Source of the DNA: an uncultured Pseudomonadota bacterium
Lineage (GTDB): Bacteria; Pseudomonadota; Alphaproteobacteria; Rs-D84
Reading direction: 5' to 3'
DNA: 7,663 nucleotides
Assembly (NCBI GenBank): GCA_947165335.1
Contig: CAMVAB010000042.1
Location: 1-7,663, forward strand
This document shows positions 1 through 6,241 of this stretch, piece by piece. How positions within the stretch are numbered: the stretch's first letter is position 1; each line of letters opens with the position of its first letter. Position numbers and translations under genes: made by a program. The notes beneath the pieces were generated by a model. It made no database searches. It worked only from the letters and a program-made list of their open reading frames with translations, and was not told where the DNA came from.

Positions 1-630
1 AAGTGCTTTTATAAATTTTTGTCTTAAATTATTTTCCAGTTTTAATTGCCTAATTTGTTCTTGGGCATTTTCCATATTTTGACACATATTTTTATACACC
101 ATACTTTGTTTTTGATTTTCTATCACGTTGATTACACCGAACATATTTTCGTGTTCTGGACCAATTTCAGCATATATTAGGTCATGCATAATTTCATATA
201 CCTGATGAACCTTTGTTTCTATTTCCCCAGAAAATAAAATTTTGCATTCTTCGTCTATGCGATTTATTTCGGTATAAAATTCAAGCAAATCGTTCACGTG
301 AACTTGGACAAATGTCATATCTTTTCCGCTACTTACAGGCATTTGTTTTGGACTACCTTTGTAATTAACAAACCTGAACAACACATCATAAAAATCTGTA
401 AATAATTTTAATTTGTGTGGATATTCAGCGGACCATTTACGCATAACGTCATCCGCCTTTTTTTCTTGCCTTTGGATTTCCAAATCCTTTTTTCTTATGC
501 GGTTTTGCCAAAACAATGTCCCAACAGAAAACGCAAAAGCCAACATTGCAATCCAATCAGAAGCACTAATGCCCTGTTGGTGAACTTTCAGTGCATCATT
601 GATTATGGAAATTGTTTGTGGTTCCAACAT
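1..630 (-). CDS. Membrane-anchored protein of unknown function in the hsd operon (3' end outside window)
   Basis: This reading frame stays open for 210 codons from an ATG at 628-630 to the left edge, so its C-terminus is not seen. I do not recognise the family. The N-terminus has one hydrophobic segment (about residues 26-41, bounded by Trp26 and Trp41), followed by a basic and charged stretch (RIRKKDLEIQRQEKK, residues 44-58). This fits a single membrane anchor with most of the chain in the cytoplasm. The remainder is soluble and rich in charged and aromatic residues; the last visible 40 residues are Gln/Asn/Lys-rich and probably helical or coiled coil. The ATG follows the hsdM TAA with no spacing, and a strong ribosome-binding site (GGAGGG) lies inside the end of hsdM, so the two are almost certainly co-transcribed and probably translationally coupled. 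It is not HsdS or HsdR. It may be an accessory or independent defence gene nested in the type I locus; that role is inference. Confidence 0.85.
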   Translation of the reverse strand, partial: MLEPQTISIINDALKVHQQGISASDWIAMLAFAFSVGTLFWQNRIRKKDLEIQRQEKKADDVMRKWSAEYPHKLKLFTDFYDVLFRFVNYKGSPKQMPVSSGKDMTFVQVHVNDLLEFYTEINRIDEECKILFSGEIETKVHQVYEIMHDLIYAEIGPEHENMFGVINVIENQKQSMVYKNMCQNMENAQEQIRQLKLENNLRQKFIKAL

Positions 631-2208
631 TTAGCAACCCTCCAAATCTTTCACAATGGCATCAATTTTGGTGCGAAGTTCATTTTGTCGTACAACGATG
701 CCCGTGATGCGCTGGTTCAATTCGGTTATATCAATAACTTCACGTGTGTCACGTGCTTCCACATAACTGGATACTGATAAATTATAATCATTTTCGGCAA
801 TGTCGTCTTTTTTAACCAATTTGCAGAAATGTTCTACGTTTTCACGTTTGATATATGCGTTCAATAATGTTTCAATGTTTTCGTCTGATAATTTGTTTTT
901 ATTGCCCGAATGGACGAATTGTTCACTGCCATCAATAAACAGGATATGGTTATCGTTCTTGCTTTTCTTTAACACAATGATGCAGGTTGCAATACTTACC
1001 ACAAAGAACAAGTTTTGTGGCAATTGAATAACGCAATCAACAAAGTTATTATCAACCAAATACTGACGGATTTTCTTTTCTGCACCACCACGATATAATA
1101 CCCCAGGAAATTCAACAATTGCCGCAGTGCCATCGGTTGATAACCAAGATAACATATGCATCGTGAATGCCAAATCTGCGGCACTTTTCGGTGCCAAAAC
1201 ACCAGCGGGTGCAAAACGGCTGTCGTTTATCAACAATGGGTTAGAATCACCCTCCCATTTTGTGCTGTATGGCGGATTGGAAACGATGACTTCAAATGGT
1301 TCATCATCCCAATGCTTTGGGTTCAATAACGTGTCACCGTGCGCAATATCAAATTTGGAATAATTTATACCGTGCAGAAACATATTTATACGGCACAGGT
1401 TATATGTTGTTATGTTGATTTCTTGGCCAAAGAAACCTTGGTGAACAGCATCACGCCCCAGAACCTTGGCAAATTGCAACAATAACGAACCAGAACCGCA
1501 CGCAGGGTCATAAACCTTGTTCACTTCGGTCTTCATATTATTTGGTTGATTACGGTCAACCAAGGTGATTTTTGCCAACAATCTGGATACTTCTTGGGGG
1601 GTGAAGAATTCACCACCAGATTTACCAGCATTGGAAGCATACATTGTCATTAGATACTCATAAGCATCACCAAATGCGTCAATTGTGTTGTCTTGAATTT
1701 CACCAAGGTTCAAATCCGCAATTGCATCCAATATCTTGACCAGTTTCTTGTTGCGTTCAATAACCGTGGCACCCAATTTGTTGGAATTCACGTCTATGTC
1801 ATCAAACAGGCCCTTGAAATCGTTTTCGCTTTCTGTGCCAATTGCCGAATTTTCAATGTGCTTGAATATGTTGGCCAGTGTTTCATTCAATTTGTCGTCT
1901 GCGCTGGCACGTTTTTGAACATTCACGAATAATTCAGACGGTGCAATAAAGAACCCATATGTGTTCACGATATCTGCACGTCCATTCTCTGCATCCGCAT
2001 CTGAAATTTTTGCATAACTGAATTGCGTGTTTCCTGCTTTATGTTCAACTTTATCCACGTCTGTGGCAATTCTTTCGGATATGTAACGATAAAATAACAT
2101 ACCCAAAACATATGATTTAAAGTCCCATCCATCCACTGAACCACGCAGGTCATTGGCTATTTTCCAGATAATACGGTGCAATTCGGCACGTTCTTGTTCT
2201 TTTGACAT
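631..2208 (-). CDS. hsdM: Type I restriction-modification system DNA methyltransferase subunit (N6-adenine)
   Basis: HsdM transfers a methyl group from S-adenosylmethionine to adenine in the bipartite target chosen by HsdS, and forms M2S and R2M2S complexes. The 525-residue product has the usual family length. The N-terminal helical domain (about 1-165) opens with a segment typical of HsdM (DLRGSVDGWDFKSYVLG, residues 20-36). The methyltransferase core shows GGEFFTP (198-204), SAM-binding motif I DPACGSG (234-240), GQE (261-263) and catalytic motif IV NPPY (311-314). All key residues are present. I place the start at the ATG at 2206-2208, which has AAAGGA just upstream and gives the family N-terminus; an upstream in-frame ATG at 2301 would add 31 unrelated residues without a good ribosome-binding site. 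A membrane-protein gene follows directly. hsdS and hsdR are not in the window. Confidence 0.96.
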   Translation of the reverse strand: MSKEQERAELHRIIWKIANDLRGSVDGWDFKSYVLGMLFYRYISERIATDVDKVEHKAGNTQFSYAKISDADAENGRADIVNTYGFFIAPSELFVNVQKRASADDKLNETLANIFKHIENSAIGTESENDFKGLFDDIDVNSNKLGATVIERNKKLVKILDAIADLNLGEIQDNTIDAFGDAYEYLMTMYASNAGKSGGEFFTPQEVSRLLAKITLVDRNQPNNMKTEVNKVYDPACGSGSLLLQFAKVLGRDAVHQGFFGQEINITTYNLCRINMFLHGINYSKFDIAHGDTLLNPKHWDDEPFEVIVSNPPYSTKWEGDSNPLLINDSRFAPAGVLAPKSAADLAFTMHMLSWLSTDGTAAIVEFPGVLYRGGAEKKIRQYLVDNNFVDCVIQLPQNLFFVVSIATCIIVLKKSKNDNHILFIDGSEQFVHSGNKNKLSDENIETLLNAYIKRENVEHFCKLVKKDDIAENDYNLSVSSYVEARDTREVIDITELNQRITGIVVRQNELRTKIDAIVKDLEGC

Positions 2209-2233
2209 ATTTTTCCTTTTGTTTCCTGCGGAT

Positions 2234-2263
2234 ATTTTACAACAATTTTGGGAATAAAGGCAA
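2234..2263 (-). promoter_or_regulatory. Candidate proximal hsdM promoter
   Basis: Reading the minus strand, a -35-like TTGCCT (2258-2263) is followed after 18 bases by a -10-like TAAAAT (2234-2239). Transcription would begin near 2227, leaving a short leader of about 20 bases before the hsdM ATG at 2208. This is a sequence match to sigma-70 consensus only. Confidence 0.45.
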
Positions 2264-2271
2264 CCCGAAAA

Positions 2272-2376
2272 TGGGGTGGGGGGGATGTGATGAATGAACA
2301 CAGGGGTGGGGTATTGGGCTGATAGTGGGGGAAATATAATGGGGATGTGAATAAAGGGGTGATTATAGGGTGGGTT
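2272..2376 (+). repeat. G-run-rich, C-poor tract upstream of hsdM
   Basis: About 105 bases of the plus strand contain ten runs of three or more G but only three C. Runs begin at 2273, 2278, 2303, 2308, 2316, 2327, 2341, 2356, 2368 and 2372. The units are loosely repetitive: GGGGTGGG occurs at 2273 and 2303, and the 10-mer GGGGATGTGA recurs exactly 60 bases apart (2281 and 2341). Runs at 2303-2331 could form a G-quadruplex on the plus strand, which is the template strand for hsdM, with loops of 1, 4 and 8 bases. No open reading frame of note uses it. It lies between the two candidate hsdM promoters. A regulatory role is inference; it may simply be a decaying minisatellite. Confidence 0.6.
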
Positions 2377-2391
2377 ATATTGATGTGTCCA
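2362..2391 (-). promoter_or_regulatory. Candidate distal hsdM promoter
   Basis: On the minus strand TGGACA (2386-2391, five of six consensus bases) is followed after 18 bases by a perfect TATAAT (2362-2367). Transcription would start near 2355 and give a long C-rich leader through the complement of the G-run tract before hsdM. It sits just beyond the hairpin that probably ends the preceding operon, as expected for an independent hsd promoter. Confidence 0.5.
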
Positions 2392-2400
2392 TAGGTTAAT

Positions 2401-2447
2401 GTCCGTCCATCCGTCTTTTTATAAATAAAAAGGACGGACGGACAGAC
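2401..2447 (-). terminator. Probable hairpin terminator after the RepA-like gene
   Basis: A long inverted repeat starts six bases past the stop codon of the ATPase gene. Arms 2401-2415 and 2433-2447 match over 15 bases with two differences, which become G-U pairs when transcribed from the minus strand. They continue, after a one-base bulge, into an A/T-rich inner stem with a small loop near 2422-2425. There is no clean U-tract after the stem in either direction, so it may act as a weak or Rho-assisted terminator or as protection of the 3' end. The arms are built from tandem GTCC units. Confidence 0.5.
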
Positions 2448-2453
2448 GTGGGT

Positions 2454-3491
2454 TTAATCGGGGAACATTGACTCGTTCAAATCTTCCAAGTCAATTTGCA
2501 TTGGTTCTGGCTCGGCAGGGGTCGATTCTTGCGATGGTTCAGTTTTTAACTGCTTGGCAAGTTCACCAACCGTTGATTTATCTATACCCGTTTCCTTGGC
2601 AATATCCCTGTATGATTTACCCTGGGAACGCAAGTCACGCACCAATTCAAGTTTTCTGGCTTTTTCTGCTTCCCTTTTGGTTTGGTCGGCTGGTTCAGTT
2701 ACTTTGAATTTCGACCAAGACACGAACCCTTGTTCACCAACTGTTTCCAATTGGAATCCAACAGGTTTAAGAATGGAACCAGCAACATTACGGGATTTTT
2801 GATACCGCATAACGAATTTTGCACCATCGGTTATATTGTATGATGCGGGTTTTTCTAACGATACCACGGCATCCATAATGTCTTGTTTTTTACTGGTTCC
2901 ACGATTGCCGTGTTCAGGGTCTTTGCCAGAATGGTCAATCAGCAGGACAGATTTGCCACTACGTTTCAGTTCAATCAGCCACCTTTGCATTGGTGTCCAA
3001 CTTTCCGCTTCGTTTTCTTTGCCAAAAGAACATAATGCTGAAAGATTGTCTATGATTATAAGTTCACAATCACCCAGCAGTGCGGTTATTTGTTCTTGGC
3101 CTTTGGGTGTGCCTATATTTGGCAACGTGCTTTCTGACAGGTCATTGGAAAGAATTTTGAACCTGTCGAACGTGTCGGTATTGCACAAATCCATTCCAAA
3201 TCCCAAATTGGTTATCCTATCTTTGAAATCTCTGCCTGTCATTTCACCGTCAATGTATAACACAGCACGGCTTTTTGGAATTGTGAAATTGCACACATTC
3301 TTTCCACTTGCGATTGCCATTCCCAAGGTTATAGCAAAATACGTTTTCCCGATTCCACGTTGGGCATACAAGATGGTCAGGGATTTTTCCTGAATAAACG
3401 GATATGCAATCCATTCACGTTCTGGAATTTCCATTTCCAACAGGTTACGCAGTGAAACCACTGAATATTGTATGGGGTTATTGTCTGCCAT
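2454..3491 (-). CDS. RepA-like RecA-fold ATPase with C-terminal helix-turn-helix
   Basis: The 345-residue product belongs to the AAA_25/RepA-like branch of RecA-fold ATPases, often found in plasmids and integrative elements as replicative helicase-like or element-maintenance proteins. Visible motifs in order are a Walker A of the form AQRGIGKT (43-50; the usual first Gly is Ala), the family signature YIDGEM (79-84), Walker B LIIIDNLS (144-151), and a sensor-like region DHSGKD (186-191) followed by RGTSKKQDIMD (197-207). Residues 281-315 form a helix-turn-helix (core YRDIAKETGIDKSTV), then a Pro/Glu/Asp-rich acidic tail (318-345). The start at 3491 is supported by a strong GGGGGTG ribosome-binding site, and the gene overlaps the 57-residue gene upstream by 14 bases. 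It is the last gene of an operon with the AlpA-like protein. Whether it is a helicase or a regulator is not shown; no separate origin-binding protein is recognised nearby. Confidence 0.85.
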   Translation of the reverse strand: MADNNPIQYSVVSLRNLLEMEIPEREWIAYPFIQEKSLTILYAQRGIGKTYFAITLGMAIASGKNVCNFTIPKSRAVLYIDGEMTGRDFKDRITNLGFGMDLCNTDTFDRFKILSNDLSESTLPNIGTPKGQEQITALLGDCELIIIDNLSALCSFGKENEAESWTPMQRWLIELKRSGKSVLLIDHSGKDPEHGNRGTSKKQDIMDAVVSLEKPASYNITDGAKFVMRYQKSRNVAGSILKPVGFQLETVGEQGFVSWSKFKVTEPADQTKREAEKARKLELVRDLRSQGKSYRDIAKETGIDKSTVGELAKQLKTEPSQESTPAEPEPMQIDLEDLNESMFPD

Positions 3492-3506
3492 TTTGCACCC
3501 CCTTGG
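3478..3506 (-). promoter_or_regulatory. Ribosome-binding site and stop/start overlap cassette, copy 1 (RepA-like start)
   Basis: The minus strand carries AAGGGGGTG five bases before the ATG of the ATPase gene, and the stop codon of the 57-residue gene lies at the end of ATGGCAGACAATAA. The purine-rich Shine-Dalgarno is unusually strong for this window. The segment 3478-3504 matches 3638-3664 at 22 of 27 positions. The arrangement predicts translational coupling of the two genes. Confidence 0.75.
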
Positions 3507-3651
3507 TTACATACCAAGTGCTGGATTGTGGAAAATACAACCGAACAGGGCCAGAATTAACTTGTAAAATTGGCTGTTCCAGATTATAATCATACGTGAA
3601 GCAAGTGGTGTCATTCGTTAATGCGATGGCACCCCATTTATTGTTTATCAT
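3478..3651 (-). CDS. Small protein of unknown function (57 aa)
   Basis: This short gene sits between the AlpA-like and RepA-like genes and overlaps each by 14 bases. The product begins MINNKWGAIALTNDTTCFTY and ends WYVTKGVQNGRQ. It is rich in aromatic, Thr, Asn and Gln residues, with alternating polar and hydrophobic positions suggesting beta strands. It has no signal peptide, membrane segment, Cys pair or known motif that I can see. Its start has an excellent ribosome-binding site (AAAGGGGGTG, five bases before ATG at 3649-3651), which together with the overlaps is the main evidence that it is translated. Alternatively it could act mainly as a coupling leader that carries ribosomes from the upstream gene to the ATPase start. 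I do not recognise a family. Confidence 0.65.
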   Translation of the reverse strand: MINNKWGAIALTNDTTCFTYDYNLEQPILQVNSGPVRLYFPQSSTWYVTKGVQNGRQ

Positions 3652-3664
3652 TGTTCACCCCCTT
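3638..3664 (-). promoter_or_regulatory. Ribosome-binding site and stop/start overlap cassette, copy 2 (57-aa gene start)
   Basis: The minus strand reads AAGGGGGTGAACAATG, followed by a stop that completes the AlpA-like frame within ATGATAAACAATAA. This is a second copy, exactly 160 bases away, of the cassette at the ATPase start (3478-3504), differing at five of 27 positions. The repeated design supports both short overlapping genes as real and coupled. Confidence 0.7.
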
Positions 3665-3862
3665 TGGTTGTGGATTTGATTCCAACCAAGCCAAAAACTT
3701 GGGGACGTTGATTAACAGTTTGCGGCCAATGTTGCACACGGCACCACTGGATACCAAACCATTCGTGTTTCTGAAAAACAGAAGATTACGCAATCCACCC
3801 ATTTTGAAGGCAGGATTGTTTGCAACGAACTGTTGCGGTGTTTGTAACAGATTATCATACAT
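3638..3862 (-). CDS. AlpA/excisionase-like helix-turn-helix DNA-binding protein (74 aa)
   Basis: The 74-residue product resembles small winged-helix or MerR-like DNA-binding proteins encoded beside integrases in proteobacterial prophages and islands (AlpA or excisionase-like group). The pattern seen is a first helix around MGGLRNLLFFRNTNGLVSSG (21-40), then a turn and wing-like strand containing the typical IGRKLLIN (45-52), then PKFLAWLES (54-62). In relatives these proteins activate integrase expression, bind att DNA to direct excision, or repress their own operon. The ATG at 3860-3862 has TATAGGAGT upstream. The gene is first of a three-gene overlapping operon with the 57-aa and RepA-like genes. 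An interrupted inverted repeat (3872-3914) in its leader could be its own operator or an RNA hairpin. Whether it controls the integrase or excision here is inference. Confidence 0.75.
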   Translation of the reverse strand: MYDNLLQTPQQFVANNPAFKMGGLRNLLFFRNTNGLVSSGAVCNIGRKLLINVPKFLAWLESNPQPKGVNNDKQ

Positions 3863-3871
3863 AATTTAACT

Positions 3872-3914
3872 CCTATATTTACAGATTTTTGTCATCTGTT
3901 ATTGGGAATATAGG
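3872..3914 (-). promoter_or_regulatory. Nested inverted repeat in the leader of the AlpA-like gene
   Basis: Two inverted repeats are nested ten bases upstream of the ATG. The outer arms CCTATATT (3872-3879) and AATATAGG (3907-3914) are perfect; so are the inner arms ACAGAT (3881-3886) and ATCTGT (3894-3899). On the minus-strand transcript the outer arm nearest the gene includes the first bases of the AGGAG ribosome-binding site, so a hairpin could limit translation. It could equally be an operator for a dimeric regulator such as the AlpA-like protein itself. Confidence 0.5.
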
Positions 3915-4006
3915 GGATAACAAGAATAATATCGTCCCCGTCGAGCCAAAGCAGGTTTTGGCTTTTGCGTGGTGCAGAAATCGGGGATTTTGGATAAAAA
4001 TACAGG

Positions 4007-4873
4007 TTAGTTTTTGTGGTTGTAAAAATCAGTTATGCGCTTCAAATTGTATTTTTTGTTGAATCGTGAAACCATATCGTCACGCAATTTATGCGATGCC
4101 CGAATGCTTAATTTAATTTCAATGGCGGATTGCCCACGATATTTGCCAGATATCATATCTTTTTCAAAGAATTCAAAAAGCCCATCAGCATAATTTTCCC
4201 ACAATTTCTTTTGGGCTGTGCCACACTGTTTGTTGTGCAGTGTGGGAGATACATTGTTTAATACCAATCGCAACAACAGGACATCACAACCTGGCTGCGC
4301 TGGTTTAATACCAAGAACATAAGGGGTTATGTAAAACACTACGGCAATAAAGATGTTTTCTGGATATACACCATATTCTTTATTAAATGCGTCACGCGCT
4401 TGGGATTTAACCTGACGGGGCAAATAATCGGGGCAAATACCAGAATGCAGGAAAACGCGTGGGCCATATTTTAACTGTCTGCCATAATGGTTGGCATCTT
4501 CATCACATCTTGCCGTTTTTAAACGTTCTGGCGATACGTGGGTTACATTGAAATCACGGACGGCCCTGAATAAATACATAGGGAATGTGGTCAAATTTAT
4601 ATTTGGTTGTTCTTGTTCTGGAATATATGTATCCATTATCTGTTTGCATAATTGAATCAACCTGTTTAATTCTGTTAATTGTGGCTTGGTTATGTTTGAA
4701 TAATCAAAATTTTGGAATAAATACCCACCAAGTTCATTTAAAATTGTCGCATAACTGCGTTTCTTTGGCAGTTTTTTGTGCAATTGACGGTCTATATCTG
4801 TGGCAATTGGCATCAATGCGTTATAACTGGTTGTGTCTGCAAAATCTTTTCTGGTTAATGGTTTGAATTTCAT
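4007..4873 (-). CDS. Unrecognised 288-aa protein coupled to the integrase
   Basis: I do not recognise this protein. It is 288 residues, strongly basic overall, with a Lys/Arg-rich N-terminus (MKFKPLTRKDF; HKKLPKKRSYA at 32-42) and C-terminus (KKYNLKRITDFYNHKN). A hydrophobic run (IFIAVVFYITPYVLGI, 174-189) is more likely a buried core than a membrane segment because the flanks are charged and the segment is short. Cys residues are scattered and form no clear zinc motif. Its ATG overlaps the integrase stop as ATGA (4870-4873), so it is translated from the integrase message and probably works with, or is dosed with, the recombinase. A DNA-binding role in recombination or replication would fit its charge and location, but nothing in the sequence proves it. 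It is followed by a 144-base gap with no gene before the AlpA-like operon. Confidence 0.85.
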   Translation of the reverse strand: MKFKPLTRKDFADTTSYNALMPIATDIDRQLHKKLPKKRSYATILNELGGYLFQNFDYSNITKPQLTELNRLIQLCKQIMDTYIPEQEQPNINLTTFPMYLFRAVRDFNVTHVSPERLKTARCDEDANHYGRQLKYGPRVFLHSGICPDYLPRQVKSQARDAFNKEYGVYPENIFIAVVFYITPYVLGIKPAQPGCDVLLLRLVLNNVSPTLHNKQCGTAQKKLWENYADGLFEFFEKDMISGKYRGQSAIEIKLSIRASHKLRDDMVSRFNKKYNLKRITDFYNHKN

Positions 4874-5946
4874 TGGTCTGTTTCCCCGAATATTTTATTG
4901 GCCATTGTTTCAACAATGGTTTGTGAATGTTCATCGGACAGGTGTGCATACCTTTTAGTCATTTGCAGGGTCTTGTGACCCAAAATAGCGGCAATTTCGG
5001 CCATTGAATAACCGTTCATAGCCAAATATGATGCACAAGTGTGTCGCAAATCGTGAAAATGAAAGTTTTCAAGACCAGCATCTGCCATTGCTTTATACCA
5101 ACTGCGCTGGATATCAAATGGTTTGGTGCCATCGTGGCTTGGGAATACATAAATGTCGTTTGGTTTGCGGTTCGCATACAATTTGCGCAATTCAACCAGC
5201 GCAGGCCCAGCCAATGGCATATAACGTCTTTCTCCATTCTTGGTGTCTTGCAATATCGCACGGCCAGCATTCAAATCAACGTCCCGCCATTTCAACGACA
5301 TTATTTCCATTCGTCTGGCCCCTGTGGTTATGCCAATTAACACAGCGGGGTGCAGATAAGGGTTGTTCGCTTTCTTGGTTTCAGCAAGCAATTTTTCACG
5401 TTCTTCATCGGTTAAATAACGCACACGACCACGTGGTTCAGATAGTTTGGATATCTTGGTTACGGGGTTGGTTTCCAACCATTCCAATTCACGGACAGCA
5501 TACGATAGCATAACGGATAATGCGGCCATATAGCGCTTGATGGTCGCATTGCTTTTTTTCTTTTGCAATCGGGCATCTTTTGATTCCGCAATTTGATTGC
5601 GCGCTTGAATCAACAGGGATGGTGTTAAACTGGACAAGGCATATTGCCCCAGCACGGACTTCCACATTCTGATATGCCTGATGGTGTCAACAGATGCTTT
5701 CTTTGGGTTGGCCTGCAAATGTTTTTCATACAGGTCGGCTAATTCGGCCACTGTGTGTTTCTGGGATTCTATGATTGAAAAATTCGCGCCCTGCAACATC
5801 TTGGCTTCGGTCATTTTGGCCCAAGTTTCCGCAGCGGTCTTGGTCGGGAATGTTTTTGATATCTTGGGATAACCAAATACACATACCCTTGCACGATAAC
5901 TGACTTTGTTGGTTTTCTTGGAAGGTCGTTTTTCAATTGTTGCCAT
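4870..5946 (-). CDS. int: Tyrosine recombinase / phage-type integrase
   Basis: The 358-residue product catalyses site-specific recombination between element and host att sites. An N-terminal arm-binding domain (about 1-60; YRARVCVFGYPKISKTFPTK) is followed by a SAM-like core-binding domain (about 64-165) and the catalytic domain (about 175-345). Catalytic residues are all visible: Arg211 in TGARRME, Lys236 in DTKNGERR, His298 and Arg301 in HDLRH, His324 in ILGHK, and nucleophile Tyr333 in TKRYAHLS. The arm-binding domain agrees with repeated short sites upstream. The start at 5946 has AAGGA about eight bases before it. The gene lies next to a 3' tRNA-Asn fragment in the same orientation, the standard position for an integrase beside its attachment site. 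It is translationally coupled to the downstream unknown gene by ATGA. Confidence 0.97.
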   Translation of the reverse strand: MATIEKRPSKKTNKVSYRARVCVFGYPKISKTFPTKTAAETWAKMTEAKMLQGANFSIIESQKHTVAELADLYEKHLQANPKKASVDTIRHIRMWKSVLGQYALSSLTPSLLIQARNQIAESKDARLQKKKSNATIKRYMAALSVMLSYAVRELEWLETNPVTKISKLSEPRGRVRYLTDEEREKLLAETKKANNPYLHPAVLIGITTGARRMEIMSLKWRDVDLNAGRAILQDTKNGERRYMPLAGPALVELRKLYANRKPNDIYVFPSHDGTKPFDIQRSWYKAMADAGLENFHFHDLRHTCASYLAMNGYSMAEIAAILGHKTLQMTKRYAHLSDEHSQTIVETMANKIFGETDQ

Positions 5947-6024
5947 CTTTCTGTTCCTTTGGTTGTTTGACTAACTGGGCCAAACAATGTCGTTTATTCT
6001 GCTTCGTGTCGTCTTGTTTTTCTG

Positions 6025-6052
6025 GCAATAAGAATCACAATCCGTTTGTCAA
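6025..6052 (-). promoter_or_regulatory. Candidate integrase promoter
   Basis: On the minus strand a perfect -35 TTGACA (6047-6052) is followed after 16 bases by a weak -10, TATTGC (6025-6030). A second TTGAC lies ten bases upstream. The start of transcription would fall near 6018, giving a leader of about 70 bases before the ATG at 5946. The weak -10 suggests a promoter that may need an activator; that is inference. Confidence 0.4.
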
Positions 6053-6088
6053 TATAGGTCAATCCAGCAGAATTTCAAGGGTTCCTGT

Positions 6089-6113
6089 GTGTCCCATTTT
6101 GTTCGTGGGACAC
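6089..6113. repeat. Inverted GTGTCCCA pair, candidate recombinase arm sites
   Basis: GTGTCCCA (6089-6096) and its exact reverse complement TGGGACAC (6106-6113) are separated by nine bases. The same 8-mer occurs twice more, at 6213-6220 and 6224-6231. All four lie between the tRNA fragment and the integrase gene, where arm-type sites of a tyrosine recombinase or binding sites of an excisionase are expected. They also lie upstream of the integrase promoter, so they may double as operators. Confidence 0.6.
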
Positions 6114-6211
6114 TGGTGGGATATGGAAAACAAAACTTGCCACAAATCCGATGGTTTGGTGCGCTGGTTTAATGTGAATTGTGTTGTGGGTTTTTATATT
6201 CGTTTATCTGG

Positions 6212-6233
6212 TGTGTCCCAAATGTGTCCCAAA
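6212..6233 (+). repeat. Perfect 11-bp tandem repeat TGTGTCCCAAA, candidate arm sites
   Basis: Two perfect copies of TGTGTCCCAAA stand head to tail (6212-6222 and 6223-6233), one helical turn apart, about 50 bases from the tRNA fragment. They share the GTGTCCCA core with the inverted pair at 6089-6113. The arrangement matches what is known of arm-type integrase sites in attP, or cooperative excisionase sites. Assignment to a specific protein is inference. Confidence 0.65.
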
Positions 6234-6241
6234 GCAGGGAA

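Noticed and set aside
2209..2301. N-terminal extension of hsdM from an upstream in-frame ATG
   Set aside because: It adds 31 residues not seen in the family, has no good ribosome-binding site, and would overlap the candidate proximal promoter. The ATG at 2208 has AAAGGA and gives the normal HsdM N-terminus.
2836..3393. Plus-strand 185-codon frame opposite the RepA-like ATPase
   Set aside because: It is a shadow of a gene with clear Walker motifs on the other strand; no ribosome-binding site and no recognisable protein character.
3944..3963. Seven-base-pair hairpin AGCCAAA/TTTGGCT in the gap after the unknown 288-aa gene
   Set aside because: It lies in the right place for a terminator of the integrase operon, but the minus-strand transcript has no U-tract after the stem, so I could not support the call.
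4221..4245. Perfect 8-bp inverted repeat CCACACTG/CAGTGTGG inside the 288-aa gene
   Set aside because: It is a single intragenic hairpin of a length expected by chance in several kilobases, with no link to a gene boundary.
5028..5513. Plus-strand 161-codon frame opposite the integrase
   Set aside because: It is antisense to a recombinase with all catalytic residues intact, and its Cys/His/Trp-rich content reflects the complement of integrase codons.
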